Below, piece by piece: positions 23,729 to 32,271 of a stretch of DNA of 33,121 bases. The number at the start of each line of letters is the position of its first letter. Position 1 is the stretch's first letter. The notes under the pieces were generated by a model that was not told the origin of the DNA, did not search any database, and saw only the letters and a program-made list of their open reading frames with translations. The translations under genes and the position numbers were made by a program. This stretch comes from Bacteroidota bacterium (lineage in GTDB: Bacteria > Bacteroidota > Rhodothermia > Rhodothermales > UBA10348): assembly GCA_029262855.1 (NCBI GenBank), contig JAJCYP010000014.1:1-33121 (forward strand), in the 5' to 3' direction.

Positions 23729-24418
23729 ATGCGTATGCACAAGAACCCCCGCGCCGACATTCGGAAGGACTACCGGATTACGCTCGAACTCGCCTTCATT
23801 GCGGCTCTGTCGCTGGCCATTCTGGCAGTCCGGGCCCCCATGCAATCCGATGCCGACGATCTGGCATTCACGCTCGCCCAACAGGAAGTGGTGCAAATGG
23901 AGGAAATAACCCAGACCGAGCAGATCGAGCGCCCGCCGCCGCCTCCACGTCCGCCGATCCCTGTGGAGGTCCCCAATGACTCCATTCTTGACGAGGTGGA
24001 ACTCGACCTGGATGTGAGCCTGGACCTGGACGCCATTGTCGAATTGCCACCGCCACCGGCTCCGGCCGTTGAGGAGGTAGAAGAAGAGATGGAGCCTGAG
24101 ATCTTCGTCGTGGTAGAAAAGATGCCCGAGATCATTGGTGGAGTGGCCAAGATCTACGAGAATCTGATCTATCCGGAGATTGCCCGGCAGGCCGGGGTCG
24201 AGGGCCTGGTGGTTATCCAGGTTGTCGTTGAGCCCGATGGGACCCCGTCGGGGACCATGGTCGCCCGTTCGGCCTCCGCTGTCCTTGACAATGCGGCCAT
24301 CGCTGCCGTTAAGGCGCTGCGATTTGTGCCGGGCAAGCAGCGTGGGCAGCCCGTACGCGTCCGCATGGCTATCCCCATCAGGTTTCGGCTTCGGGATGTC
24401 ACTGGGCAGGGGACCTGA
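23729..24418 (+). CDS. tonB: TonB-family energy transducer
   Basis: The 229-residue protein has a short basic N-terminus, a single membrane helix (about 18-36, TLELAFIAALSLAILAV), a Pro/Glu-rich linker (EQIERPPPPPRPPIP, ELPPPPAPAVEE) that spans the periplasm, and a C-terminal TonB domain (about 125-225) with YPEIARQAGVEGLVVIQVVV, VLDNAAIAAVKALRFVPG and VAIPIRF-like closing strands. TonB passes energy from ExbB/ExbD to outer-membrane receptors. The linker carries several acidic runs (ILDEVELDLDVSLDLDAI), unusual but seen in Bacteroidota. It sits 11 bases behind the Usp gene, so it may share its transcript; exbBD homologues lie about 22 kb away on the other strand, and no receptor is adjacent. 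Confidence 0.9.
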   Translation: MRMHKNPRADIRKDYRITLELAFIAALSLAILAVRAPMQSDADDLAFTLAQQEVVQMEEITQTEQIERPPPPPRPPIPVEVPNDSILDEVELDLDVSLDLDAIVELPPPPAPAVEEVEEEMEPEIFVVVEKMPEIIGGVAKIYENLIYPEIARQAGVEGLVVIQVVVEPDGTPSGTMVARSASAVLDNAAIAAVKALRFVPGKQRGQPVRVRMAIPIRFRLRDVTGQGT

Positions 24419-24453
24419 GGAAGCGTGATCATTCACTCCAGACCGTGAAGACA

Positions 24454-25452
24454 ATGGGAGAGGACCCGTGGGCTACACGTGAGCAGGATTTCTGGTCTCT
24501 GGGAGACGGGTACGCCCGGTCTCGCTTCGTGATCAACTATGCCGTTCTCGCTCCCTCAATACTCAACACGCAACCCTGGCTGTTTAAAGCTGGGGAACGC
24601 CAGATTGATCTGTTTGCAGACAGGCGACGGGGTCTGGCCGTCTCCGACCCGGATGATCGCCAGTTAACCATTTCCTGCGGGGCCGCACTTTCGTTTCTGA
24701 CTCTGGCCATGAAGCGGTTCGGACGGCTGCCCATCGTCCATACCTTTCCAAACCTGGCTAACCCGGACCACCTCGCGACGATAAAATGGGGCGGCATCCA
24801 CGAGCCCGTCCCGGCGACACTTCGCGTCTTTGAGGGGATGAAACGCCGAAATCTTCAGGTTGCCGCGCTCTCCTCGAAGACGCCGTCGGAAATCCTGATG
24901 GAGGATGTTCTGGACGACCTGGATCGGCCTGGAATCAAGATCGAACGCCTGACCGACCCGCAGGAGCGCGCCAGGGTGGGAGAGCTCATCCTTGAGGCGA
25001 GTCGGGCTCAAGAGGCCGACGGGAGCTTCCGGAGGGAGCGCGAGAACTGGAGCCACCCGGATCGAAGGCACAGTCGTGACGGCTTGCCTGAGACGCCCCC
25101 GCGGAATGGTCGCGATGTTTCGGGCGAACCCCGTTTCAGGGCGGATGAATACAGGCAGTCGCTTTCCGCGGGAGGCCCTGAACTGATCGTCCTTGGGTCC
25201 CGGGGAGACTCGCGGGCCAGTTGGTTTGAGGCGGGCAGGGTGATGGCACACCTGATACTCCGCGGCGCAGCCAACGGGCTTTCGACCCAGTTCGTCAATG
25301 CACCGTTGGAAATCCCGGCCTATCGCGAGAAGGTTGATCGGGTGCAGAAGGGGGGCTGGCGGTCCCAGTCGATCATTCGCATGGGCTACGCCAGGGTGGA
25401 ACGGCGGAGTCTGCGACGACCGGTCAAGGAAGTGCTCCTCAGCCTCTTCTGA
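24454..25452 (+). CDS. Acg-like nitroreductase-family protein
   Basis: From the ATG at 24454 the product is 332 residues (a GTG three codons earlier is also possible). It has the Acg-family opening: FVINYAVLAPSILNTQPWLF, which places the APSxxNTQPW motif where nitroreductases bind the FMN phosphate. ADRRRGLAVSDPDDRQLTIS and GAALSFLTLAMKRFG continue the pattern, and SWFEAGRVMAHLILRGAANGLSTQF the C-terminal half. Acg of Mycobacterium tuberculosis (Rv2032) is a DosR-controlled FMN-binding protein with atypical, apparently non-reductase biochemistry. The family role is flavin sequestration or an unknown reduction. It closes the proposed sensor-regulator-Usp-TonB-Acg cluster; a 35-base gap with an imperfect GTGA-N4-TCAC (24425-24436) precedes it. 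Confidence 0.8.
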   Translation: MGEDPWATREQDFWSLGDGYARSRFVINYAVLAPSILNTQPWLFKAGERQIDLFADRRRGLAVSDPDDRQLTISCGAALSFLTLAMKRFGRLPIVHTFPNLANPDHLATIKWGGIHEPVPATLRVFEGMKRRNLQVAALSSKTPSEILMEDVLDDLDRPGIKIERLTDPQERARVGELILEASRAQEADGSFRRERENWSHPDRRHSRDGLPETPPRNGRDVSGEPRFRADEYRQSLSAGGPELIVLGSRGDSRASWFEAGRVMAHLILRGAANGLSTQFVNAPLEIPAYREKVDRVQKGGWRSQSIIRMGYARVERRSLRRPVKEVLLSLF

Positions 25453-25468
25453 TTGGCCCGAAGCTTCC

Positions 25469-26212
25469 TCAGTTCCCGGTCACAAAGATCTTCAGGAAGT
25501 CGGCGAGGAGGTGATCCACCTCAGTGGTCTCACGCAGGCTATCGACGGCGGCCTGGAAGGCATCCTCGGAGGGCAGATCGGCCAGATAGTGCTCACGGTA
25601 GGCGTACAGGCGATCGCGCTCACGACGCGCATCCAACTCCGAATGAAACTGGGTCCCGTAGATGGGAAGACCCTCCATGCGGAAGGCCTGGTTGGGCTGC
25701 GAGTCATTCATGGCCATTTCTACGGCGCCTGGCGGTAGTTGGGTCACGCGGTCGTGGTGGCCCATGTTCGCGAGGAAGCTGGTTGGAAAGCCTTGAAACA
25801 GCTCGTCGATCTGACCTGCATCCGTGAGTCGGATTCCATGACAGCCCATCTCAGCCCGCTGCGGGTCATGCTCAACCTTGCCCCCCAGCGCCCGCGCGAT
25901 CATCTGATGGCCCCAGCAGGAGCCGAATGTGGGCATCCTGATCTCGGCGGCGCACTGAATCAGGTCCAGAGCATCCGCCGTCCAGTCGTGGGTCTGTGTG
26001 GCGGACTGGGCGCCGGCTCCGCCGATCATGAACGCGTCCACTCCCTCAAGAAGCTCGCGGCCAATCCGGTCACGAAGCACGTTTCTTGAGACCATCTGCT
26101 CTGGATCCAGATGGCAGCGCTCCAGGAAGCACCCCTGCTCCTGCACCTCCATTTCGGGTTCTCCCCGGGCCTGCAGCAGGAATACGATCGGTCTCTTGGC
26201 AACGCTTGTCAT
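25469..26212 (-). CDS. Class I glutamine amidotransferase-like protein
   Basis: The 247-residue protein is a single type 1 glutamine amidotransferase domain (GMP synthase-type). The catalytic triad is intact: FGSCWGHQM places Cys at 99, YGTQFHSELD gives His190 and Glu192. Such domains hydrolyse glutamine to supply ammonia, or act on gamma-glutamyl compounds when alone, as here. No synthase partner is adjacent. The start ATG at 26212 was chosen because the frame upstream belongs to the Maf gene; MTSVAKRPIVFLLQAR begins the domain's first strand. The gene lies 16 bases after maf and is probably co-transcribed. Substrate unknown. Confidence 0.85.
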   Translation of the reverse strand: MTSVAKRPIVFLLQARGEPEMEVQEQGCFLERCHLDPEQMVSRNVLRDRIGRELLEGVDAFMIGGAGAQSATQTHDWTADALDLIQCAAEIRMPTFGSCWGHQMIARALGGKVEHDPQRAEMGCHGIRLTDAGQIDELFQGFPTSFLANMGHHDRVTQLPPGAVEMAMNDSQPNQAFRMEGLPIYGTQFHSELDARRERDRLYAYREHYLADLPSEDAFQAAVDSLRETTEVDHLLADFLKIFVTGN

Positions 26213-26228
26213 GACGCCCGCAAACCGG

Positions 26229-26843
26229 TCAGCGTTCCAGCAGATCCCCGAATTCGGTAACAAGCGAAACGTACAGGGTCCGAAGCGGGAGTCCGACCAC
26301 ATTGTAGTAATCTCCCTCAATGTGTTCGATGAACAGGGATCCCGCGTCATCCTGAATCCCGTAGGCCCCGGCCTTGTCCATGGGAGATCCGCCCTTTACG
26401 TAGCGCTGAATCTCTGAATCGCTCAGAGCGGCAAAGGTCACCCGTGTGCGTGCGTGGCTGGTGTGGACGCGCTGGGAAGCCCGATGCACCAGCGCGATCC
26501 CCGTGTAGACTAGGTGGCGGCGACCTGCCAGCGACCTGAGCATCGAACGGGCATGGTCTGCATCTCTCGGCTTGCCCAGGATTCGGCCATCCAGCACCAC
26601 GACGGTGTCTGCTCCCAGAACGAGCGCCTCCGGATGACGCGTGGCCACATCGCACGCCTTGTCCCGCGCGAATTGCTCCACCTGCCCGGCCGGTTCTTTC
26701 CCTTGGACAATCACCTCCGGAGCACCGCTGGGATCTACCGTGAGCGGGACCCCAAGGCGCTCCAGAAGGAAGCGCCGCCGAGGCGACTGTGAGGCAAGCA
26801 CGAAAGGAACACGAAATTGGACGATTGAGGTCTCCTTGGCCAT
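26229..26843 (-). CDS. maf: Maf-family nucleotide pyrophosphatase
   Basis: This 204-residue cytoplasmic enzyme removes pyrophosphate from non-canonical or methylated nucleoside triphosphates (dTTP, UTP or m7GTP, depending on subfamily) and is linked to septum inhibition. FVLASQSPRRRFLLERLG holds the Maf signature S-x-S-P-R, LVLGADTVVVLDGRILGKP the second conserved block with Asp79, and SDSEIQRYVKGGSPMDKAGAYG the third. The last 25 residues complete the domain, so length is normal. The ATG at 26843 starts four residues before a sensible strand; the open frame farther upstream is antisense to the ParA gene and is not coding. It is divergent from the ParA gene with a 72-base gap. Confidence 0.94.
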   Translation of the reverse strand: MAKETSIVQFRVPFVLASQSPRRRFLLERLGVPLTVDPSGAPEVIVQGKEPAGQVEQFARDKACDVATRHPEALVLGADTVVVLDGRILGKPRDADHARSMLRSLAGRRHLVYTGIALVHRASQRVHTSHARTRVTFAALSDSEIQRYVKGGSPMDKAGAYGIQDDAGSLFIEHIEGDYYNVVGLPLRTLYVSLVTEFGDLLER

Positions 26844-26861
26844 AGAGCGGGCTGGTAAGAG

Positions 26862-26892
26862 TTGACGGCGGATACAGGCAGGTCTACTTTCG
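26862..26892 (+). promoter_or_regulatory. Bacteroidota-type promoter for the ParA operon
   Basis: TTG (26862-26864), 20 bases, then TACTTTCG (26885-26892) gives seven of eight matches to the Bacteroidota -7 element TAnnTTTG at the usual spacing from the -33 TTG. Transcription would start near 26899, which leaves the ATG at 26916 as the first usable start and rules out the earlier in-frame TTG/GTG codons. Confidence 0.5.
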
Positions 26893-26915
26893 TGAAACGC
26901 GAACAACCGAACCCG

Positions 26916-27773
26916 ATGATCCCGATCACCGTCTGCAATCACAAGGGCGGGACTGGCAAGACCACGTCTTCCATCATGATCGCCGCTGCTCTGGGAATGA
27001 GCGGTCGGCGAGTTCTGGTGGTGGACCTGGATCCTCAGGGATTCCTGACCCGAATGATGGGCGTGGCCGAACCAGATCCGAAAGCGTCCTCGTGCGCCCT
27101 GTTTGGCGAAAGCCAGAGCTTTGACAAGGCCAGTCTGGTGAATCCGGGGGCATTCAGCTTGATTCCGGCCTCCACGCGCCTGTCCACCGACATGCGGAGA
27201 CTGACGCGGAGCATCGATGTGCTTTGGGCCCGGGAGTTTCAGGAAGCGCACTTTCAGGACTTCGACTACGTCCTCTACGACTCGGCGGCGGCGTTGACGG
27301 TGTTTACGCTGAACGCGCTGACGGCCGCAGAGCACGTGCTCATTCCAGTATTGCCGGAGTATCAGCCAGTGGTCGGCGCGGAGCAGACCTATCAAACCGC
27401 CATTACCGTAAGGAAGAAGCTCAATCCGGCCATGCAGGATCCCATCTTCCTTCTGACCATGGTGGACGGCCGGAAGCGAAATCACCTGGCCTACGAGAAC
27501 TATCTGCGAGACCGGTATGGCGACAGCATCATGAATTCCCGTATTCGTACCAGCGCCTCCCTCTCCACGACCCGCCACGACGGGCAGACACCCTTCGATT
27601 TTGACCCGAGAGGACGGGGCTCGCAGGACTACGCGGCAGCAGTGGACGAGTTGGTTGCGAGAACGGAGAGGAGGCCCCAGCCAGAGCCCGAGTCGGACAC
27701 CAAGCCAGAGTCCCAGCCGGAGCGCAAGCCCGAGACTCCGGCCGACACCCCCGAATCGCTGGAGGTCTCTTGA
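26916..27773 (+). CDS. Orphan ParA/Soj-family ATPase
   Basis: The 285-residue product is a ParA-type ATPase: deviant Walker A KGGTGKTT (10-17), VLVVDLDPQG (Walker A-prime), and VLYDSAAAL as the Walker B region. These proteins dimerise with ATP on DNA or membrane and position cargo such as chromosomes, plasmids, chemoreceptor arrays or carboxysomes. There is no parB or parS nearby, and it is on a chromosome-like segment with metabolic genes, so chromosome partition is doubtful. The C-terminal 35 residues are a Pro/Glu/Ser-rich tail (PQPEPESDTKPESQPE), absent from canonical ParA. The stop overlaps the TTG start of the penicillin acylase gene (TTGA), so the two are translated together; ParA-like proteins that serve a hydrolase are not a described class I know. 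Confidence 0.85.
   Translation: MIPITVCNHKGGTGKTTSSIMIAAALGMSGRRVLVVDLDPQGFLTRMMGVAEPDPKASSCALFGESQSFDKASLVNPGAFSLIPASTRLSTDMRRLTRSIDVLWAREFQEAHFQDFDYVLYDSAAALTVFTLNALTAAEHVLIPVLPEYQPVVGAEQTYQTAITVRKKLNPAMQDPIFLLTMVDGRKRNHLAYENYLRDRYGDSIMNSRIRTSASLSTTRHDGQTPFDFDPRGRGSQDYAAAVDELVARTERRPQPEPESDTKPESQPERKPETPADTPESLEVS
27761..27765 (+). promoter_or_regulatory. Shine-Dalgarno sequence deciding a TTG start
   Basis: GGAGG lies four bases before TTG at 27770, inside the end of the ParA gene. No ATG or GTG near it would give a sensible N-terminus for the acylase, and the TTG-started product has a normal signal-anchor sequence, so TTG is taken as the real start. Confidence 0.6.
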
Positions 27774-30217
27774 TTTCACTTCGCTCCCGCGATTGGCTTC
27801 CGGTGGTCTACTCCTCTGTCGCGGTTCTGCTCGTGATTATGGCGATGCGGCTTCCTGTTTCGGGGCCCCTTCGCCTGGAAACGCTGATCGACCCGGTCGA
27901 CGGCTTCTGGGCGAATGCCCGGGCGGCTGACCGATTCTCGGCCGGTTCGATCCGAGTGCCCGGGATGACTGCACAGGCGGAGGTGGCCTTCGACCGGCGC
28001 GGCGTCCCGCACATTTTTGCCCAATCAGACGAAGACGCGATCCGGGCATTCGGCTATGTGGTGTCCGGAGACCGCCTCTTTCAGATGGACTTCCTGCGCC
28101 GCGTCACGGCGGGCCGATTGGCCGAGGTGTTGGGACCAGATCTCGTCGAGACGGACCGGTTCCTGCGGGGGACCGGAATGGCCCGGTCCGTCGACCAAAA
28201 CGTCGCGTGGATGCGGGAGGAGAATCGCATCGACCTGCAGGTCGCCTCGTGGTTTGCCGAGGGGGTGAACGCCCGCCTGGAAGCGATGACCGATGTCGAG
28301 TTGCCAGTCGAGTTTCGCCTGCTGGGGTACCGTCCGGAAAAATGGACTGCGAAGGACGCATTTCTGGTGGGGTGGAATCTGATGTTCGATCTGACCTATC
28401 AGCGTGAGAGTGCACTCGTGATGGATGGTGTGAGGAGTGCCATGTCTGCCGAGGACTTCGATCTGCTGTTCCGTGTCGATGAGCCCTACTCGGTGCCCAT
28501 CGTCCCTCTTGAGGAGCGGCACTGGAACGTGGCAGGGGGCAGGGCGCGGACCGCCGGCACCCGACCCCTGGGCGCCATCAGCGTCCCGAAGGCACCTGAG
28601 AGCCATTCAATCGCACCAGGCGCCGCAGACCTCGCGCTCACCGAAGGATTCCTGCCTGGAAAAGGATCCAACAACTTCGCCGTGGGAGGCTTCAGGTCGG
28701 CGACGGGGGCCCCGATCGTGGCCGGCGACATGCACCTTGGTCTCAACCTTCCGTCCATCTGGTACGAGGTTCACCTGGTCACGCCGGACATGAATACCTA
28801 CGGGGTGACCGTCCCGGGCGTGCCGGTTCCGATTGAGGCCTTCAATCGCAAGATCGGGTGGGCGTTTACCAATACCGGTTCGGATCAGGTGGATCACCTG
28901 GAGTTGGAGTTGGACGCCGAGGGTGTCCGGTACCGGTACGCAGACGGTTGGCGAGACCTGGAGCTCATTCCGGATACGATCAGGGTCCTCGACGCTCCGC
29001 CAGTCCTGGAGACGCTGCGATGGAGCCATTGGGGACCGGTAACCACGGACGGCGGGCGGACGATCGCCACGCAGTGGACCGCAAACAGCCGAATCCGGAC
29101 GTTTCAGGCTCTCTGGCGGATGAACCACGCCGAGTCATATGCGGAGTTCGAGAGCGCACTTCGCCTCTGGGATGTCCCGATGCAGAACATTCTGGTGGGC
29201 GCTCCCGGTGACACGATTGCGATTCGATCGACCGGATATCTACCGGTCCGGGCAGACGGAACGGGATACGGAGTTCGGGACGGGAGCAGCCCACTGTCCG
29301 AGTGGACGGGCAGAGTCCCGTTTGATGAGCTGCCACACGTCATTAATCCTGGCAGAGGCTATCTGGCGTCTACCAATCAGCGTCCGGCCGACGAGACCTA
29401 CCCTTACTACCTGGGGAGAGACTGGCGCGCCGTGATGCGGTCCATCCGCATCGACGAAATTCTGGCCGGAAAGGAGACGCACTCCGCCGCGGATATGGCT
29501 GCATACCAAGGCGACGTCCACGCGGTTCAGCGCGATCTGTTTGTACCCCTGATCGCAGATCTCGATGGGCTCTCCGCTCAGGCAACCCGTTTCAGGGACG
29601 CGCTGACGTCCTGGGATGGTTCGACGGCCGTCGATGCCCGCGAGCCTGCGCTGTTCAGCGTCTGGGAATCCATGCTCCGCGAGATGACCTGGGACGAACC
29701 GGTGTTTGCCCGGAGGTCTCCGAGCCGAGCCCGGCTCCATCAACTACTGTCCGAGACACCAGACTCTCCCTGGCTGGACATCCAGCGAACGTCCGTTCGC
29801 GAGGATGCTGCGATGGTGCTCCGGGCATCCCTTGAGCAGGCGGCCGATTCGGTGGCCGTGGAAGGGCCACTCTGGGGTGAGATGCACGGGCTGGTGCTGC
29901 GCCATATCACCGGAAGCGGAGCGCTTCGTCCGTTTTGGCGCGGCCCGATTCCCTATCCGGGATACTCCGAAACGCTCTCGCCCGGAGCGGGCCTGAACGT
30001 GACCCACTCGGCCTCCTGGCGTGTGGTGCTGGACTTCAGCGGAGAAAAGATCGCCGCCCGCGGGATCTACCCGGGAGGCTCGTCCGGAAATCCGTTCAGC
30101 ACACGGTATGACGCGTCGGTGGATGATTTTGCGTCGTTCCGGTTGTATGATCTGCACACGCCCGAGACCCCCCAAGCCCTCGTCGATTCCCGCGGACGCC
30201 TGGTAATAGATCCCTGA
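27770..30217 (+). CDS. Penicillin acylase family N-terminal nucleophile hydrolase
   Basis: This 815-residue protein belongs to the penicillin acylase (S45) family, whose members cleave amide bonds in penicillins, acyl-homoserine lactones or related compounds after self-cleavage. An N-terminal membrane anchor or signal (about 11-28, PVVYSSVAVLLVIMAMRL) is followed by the alpha chain (EVAFDRRGVPHIFAQSDEDA is the typical opening). GKGSNNFAVGG contains Ser300, the expected nucleophile exposed by cleavage after Gly299. GDMHLGLNLPSIWYEVHL and VPGVPVPIEAFNRKIGWAFT follow in the right order. A normal length for the family. The start is TTG with a Shine-Dalgarno match. Acyl substrate unknown; quorum-signal quenching is one possibility. 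The export route suggests action outside the cytoplasm. Confidence 0.92.
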   Translation: MISLRSRDWLPVVYSSVAVLLVIMAMRLPVSGPLRLETLIDPVDGFWANARAADRFSAGSIRVPGMTAQAEVAFDRRGVPHIFAQSDEDAIRAFGYVVSGDRLFQMDFLRRVTAGRLAEVLGPDLVETDRFLRGTGMARSVDQNVAWMREENRIDLQVASWFAEGVNARLEAMTDVELPVEFRLLGYRPEKWTAKDAFLVGWNLMFDLTYQRESALVMDGVRSAMSAEDFDLLFRVDEPYSVPIVPLEERHWNVAGGRARTAGTRPLGAISVPKAPESHSIAPGAADLALTEGFLPGKGSNNFAVGGFRSATGAPIVAGDMHLGLNLPSIWYEVHLVTPDMNTYGVTVPGVPVPIEAFNRKIGWAFTNTGSDQVDHLELELDAEGVRYRYADGWRDLELIPDTIRVLDAPPVLETLRWSHWGPVTTDGGRTIATQWTANSRIRTFQALWRMNHAESYAEFESALRLWDVPMQNILVGAPGDTIAIRSTGYLPVRADGTGYGVRDGSSPLSEWTGRVPFDELPHVINPGRGYLASTNQRPADETYPYYLGRDWRAVMRSIRIDEILAGKETHSAADMAAYQGDVHAVQRDLFVPLIADLDGLSAQATRFRDALTSWDGSTAVDAREPALFSVWESMLREMTWDEPVFARRSPSRARLHQLLSETPDSPWLDIQRTSVREDAAMVLRASLEQAADSVAVEGPLWGEMHGLVLRHITGSGALRPFWRGPIPYPGYSETLSPGAGLNVTHSASWRVVLDFSGEKIAARGIYPGGSSGNPFSTRYDASVDDFASFRLYDLHTPETPQALVDSRGRLVIDP

Positions 30218-30248
30218 TGCGCGGCCAGCGGCCGGAAACCTCTCTGCC

Positions 30249-31754
30249 ATGTCTGACTCAAGCCAACCCCGATTCTCCAGCCGCCTGGGTCTGATTCTCA
30301 GCGTTCTCGGGATCGCCGTTGGGACTGGAAATATCTGGCGATTCCCCAGAATTGCCGCCCAGAACGCCGGAGAGGAGGGAGCCGGGGCGTTTCTGATAGC
30401 GTGGATCCTGTTTCTCTTTGTCTGGAGTGTGCCACTCATCATCGCCGAGTACGCCCTGGGAAAAAAGGGGCGCATGGGCGTGGTGGGGGCCTTTGCCCGG
30501 TTTGCCGGCGAGAAGTACACCTGGATGGGTGCCTTCGTGGGGTTCGTCGCCGCAGCCATCATGTTCTACTACAGTGTAGTAGCCGGGTGGTGTGTCTATT
30601 ACTTCGTCCACACGCTCACGAACCCGCTCCCGCTCTCTGTCGAGTCTGCCTCGGCCGTCTGGGACTCGTTCCAGGGAGGGATGGGGCCGGTCGGATTCCA
30701 CGCTCTGGCGATGGGTGTTGGCGCGGTGGTGGTCATACGTGGTGTGTCGGCCATCGAGAAGGCCAATCGGGTTTTGATACCCGCCCTTCTGGCTATTGTC
30801 CTCATTGCCGTGGTCCGGACTCTGACGCTGGACGGAGCGATGGAGGGAATCCGGTTCCTGTTCACGCCGAGTTGGGGCACGCTCGCGGATCCCAGACTCT
30901 GGCTGGAAGCCCTCACCCAGAACGCCTGGGATACGGGCGCAGGCTGGGGACTGATACTGACGTACGCGTGCTATATGCAGGCCAAGCACGGAGCGGTCAA
31001 GAATGCCTTCATCACGGGCATCGGTAACAATGCCGTCTCACTGCTTTCGGCCGTCATCATTTTCGGGACCGTTTTTGCCATTCTCGGTCACAACATGGGC
31101 CAGGCGGAGATTCTTGCGGTCATGCAGACGAGTGGCCCGGCGTCTACCGGCCTGACGTTTCAGTGGATGCCGCAACTCTTTGCCCAGATGGGTTTCGGGC
31201 GGGTTCTGGCCGCCCTGTTCTTCCTGGGGCTGTCCTTCGCGGCTTTCTCGAGTCTGATCTCGATGATCGAGCTCTCGACCCGCATAGTCGTGGATGCGGG
31301 CGTAAGCCGTCCCCAGGCCGTCGGTGGCGTGTGCCTGATCGGCTTCGTCCTCGGAATACCCAGCGCCGTCAATCTGGACATCTTCGCCAATCAGGACTTT
31401 GTGTGGGGCGTTGGTCTGATGCTGTCGGGAGCCTTCGTCGCCTTTGCGGTCATTCGCTACGGACTGCCCCAATTCCGGACGGAGATCATTGATTCCGTCG
31501 AGGGTGATTGGAAGGTCGGGCCGATCTGGGATGTGATCATCTCCAGGGTCATACCCACGTTGGCAGTCATTCTGCTGGTGTGGTGGTTCTATCTGTCCGC
31601 GGCCGTCTATGCGCCCGACACGTGGTATGACCCGTTCGATCCCTTCAGCGTCATGACCATGCTGGTTCAGTGGGCCGCCGTGATGGGGGTATTCCTCTAC
31701 CTGAACAAATGGCTGGCGCGGCGTACGCTGGCCAACATTCCTCCGGGTACCTGA
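30249..31754 (+). CDS. Sodium-dependent neurotransmitter-type (NSS) symporter
   Basis: The 501-residue protein is a LeuT-fold sodium symporter of the neurotransmitter:sodium symporter family, which imports amino acids or amines with Na+. The first helix carries the family signature GIAVGTGNIWRFP (21-33), with the unwound GxGN region that binds sodium and substrate. SVPLIIAEYALGKKGRMG is the second-helix end, and a dense run of hydrophobic segments follows to about 495 (eleven or twelve helices by eye). Bacterial NSS proteins have this length. The substrate cannot be told from sequence. The stop codon shares one base with the ATG of the phosphatase gene (TGATG). No ribosome binding site is clear upstream. 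It starts 31 bases after the acylase. Confidence 0.93.
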   Translation: MSDSSQPRFSSRLGLILSVLGIAVGTGNIWRFPRIAAQNAGEEGAGAFLIAWILFLFVWSVPLIIAEYALGKKGRMGVVGAFARFAGEKYTWMGAFVGFVAAAIMFYYSVVAGWCVYYFVHTLTNPLPLSVESASAVWDSFQGGMGPVGFHALAMGVGAVVVIRGVSAIEKANRVLIPALLAIVLIAVVRTLTLDGAMEGIRFLFTPSWGTLADPRLWLEALTQNAWDTGAGWGLILTYACYMQAKHGAVKNAFITGIGNNAVSLLSAVIIFGTVFAILGHNMGQAEILAVMQTSGPASTGLTFQWMPQLFAQMGFGRVLAALFFLGLSFAAFSSLISMIELSTRIVVDAGVSRPQAVGGVCLIGFVLGIPSAVNLDIFANQDFVWGVGLMLSGAFVAFAVIRYGLPQFRTEIIDSVEGDWKVGPIWDVIISRVIPTLAVILLVWWFYLSAAVYAPDTWYDPFDPFSVMTMLVQWAAVMGVFLYLNKWLARRTLANIPPGT

Positions 31755-32254
31755 TGGCGGGAGAAGGCGCGACCGTCCGGGTTCAATTTGTGTGTCTGGG
31801 CAACATCTGCCGATCACCGTTGGCCGAAGGCGTGTTCAAGGCGCAGGTGGAGGCCGCCGGTCTATCGGAGCGGTTCGTCATCGAGTCGGCGGGGACTGGC
31901 AGCTGGCACGTCGGAGCTCCGCCAGACAAACGGATGCTTCAGACGGCGATGGGGCACGGGGTCTATCTCACCAGTCGCGGTCGTCAGTTCGACTACAGAG
32001 ACTTCGAGGCCTTCGACCACATTCTGGTGATGGATCGAAGCAACCTGCACGACGTGTTGTTTCTGGATCGGAAGGAGCGATTCTCAGACCGCGTGAAGCT
32101 CTTCAGGGAGTTCGATCCGCAGCCGGACGACTACCAGGTCCCCGATCCGTACTACGGCGGTGCGGATGGATTCGAGCAGGTCTACCGCATCGTGGAGCGC
32201 ACCAGCGAGGCCTTGTTGGCCGCGCTGGTGGCGCACTATGGTTTGTTGGGGTAG
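31754..32254 (+). CDS. Low-molecular-weight protein tyrosine phosphatase
   Basis: The 166-residue enzyme has the LMW-PTP P-loop VCLGNICRSP (C14-x5-R20) at the N-terminus and the general-acid loop VPDPYYGG (Asp in DPYY). It dephosphorylates phosphotyrosine, often in regulating exopolysaccharide tyrosine kinases; an arsenate reductase role is disfavoured because the acid loop and neighbouring Tyr are those of phosphatases. HILVMDRSNLHDV and ESAGTGSWHVGAPPDKRM are the other conserved blocks. It overlaps the transporter gene by one base; no tyrosine kinase is nearby. Confidence 0.92.
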   Translation: MAGEGATVRVQFVCLGNICRSPLAEGVFKAQVEAAGLSERFVIESAGTGSWHVGAPPDKRMLQTAMGHGVYLTSRGRQFDYRDFEAFDHILVMDRSNLHDVLFLDRKERFSDRVKLFREFDPQPDDYQVPDPYYGGADGFEQVYRIVERTSEALLAALVAHYGLLG

Positions 32255-32271
32255 TGAGCGGCCGCGGTGCG

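Noticed and set aside
24425-24436. GTGA-N4-TCAC ahead of the Acg-like gene, possible CRP/FNR site
   Set aside because: Spacing is four, not six, and there is no second copy nearby.
26916-27773. ParA as evidence of a plasmid or integrated element
   Set aside because: No parB, replication or integrase gene is near, and base composition and neighbours look chromosomal.
26844-27779. Extension of the Maf frame to 516 codons
   Set aside because: The upstream part is antisense to the ParA gene; the Maf domain is complete from the ATG at 26843.
31754-32254. Arsenate reductase as function of the LMW-PTP gene
   Set aside because: The DPYYGG acid loop and the absence of other ars genes favour a tyrosine phosphatase.
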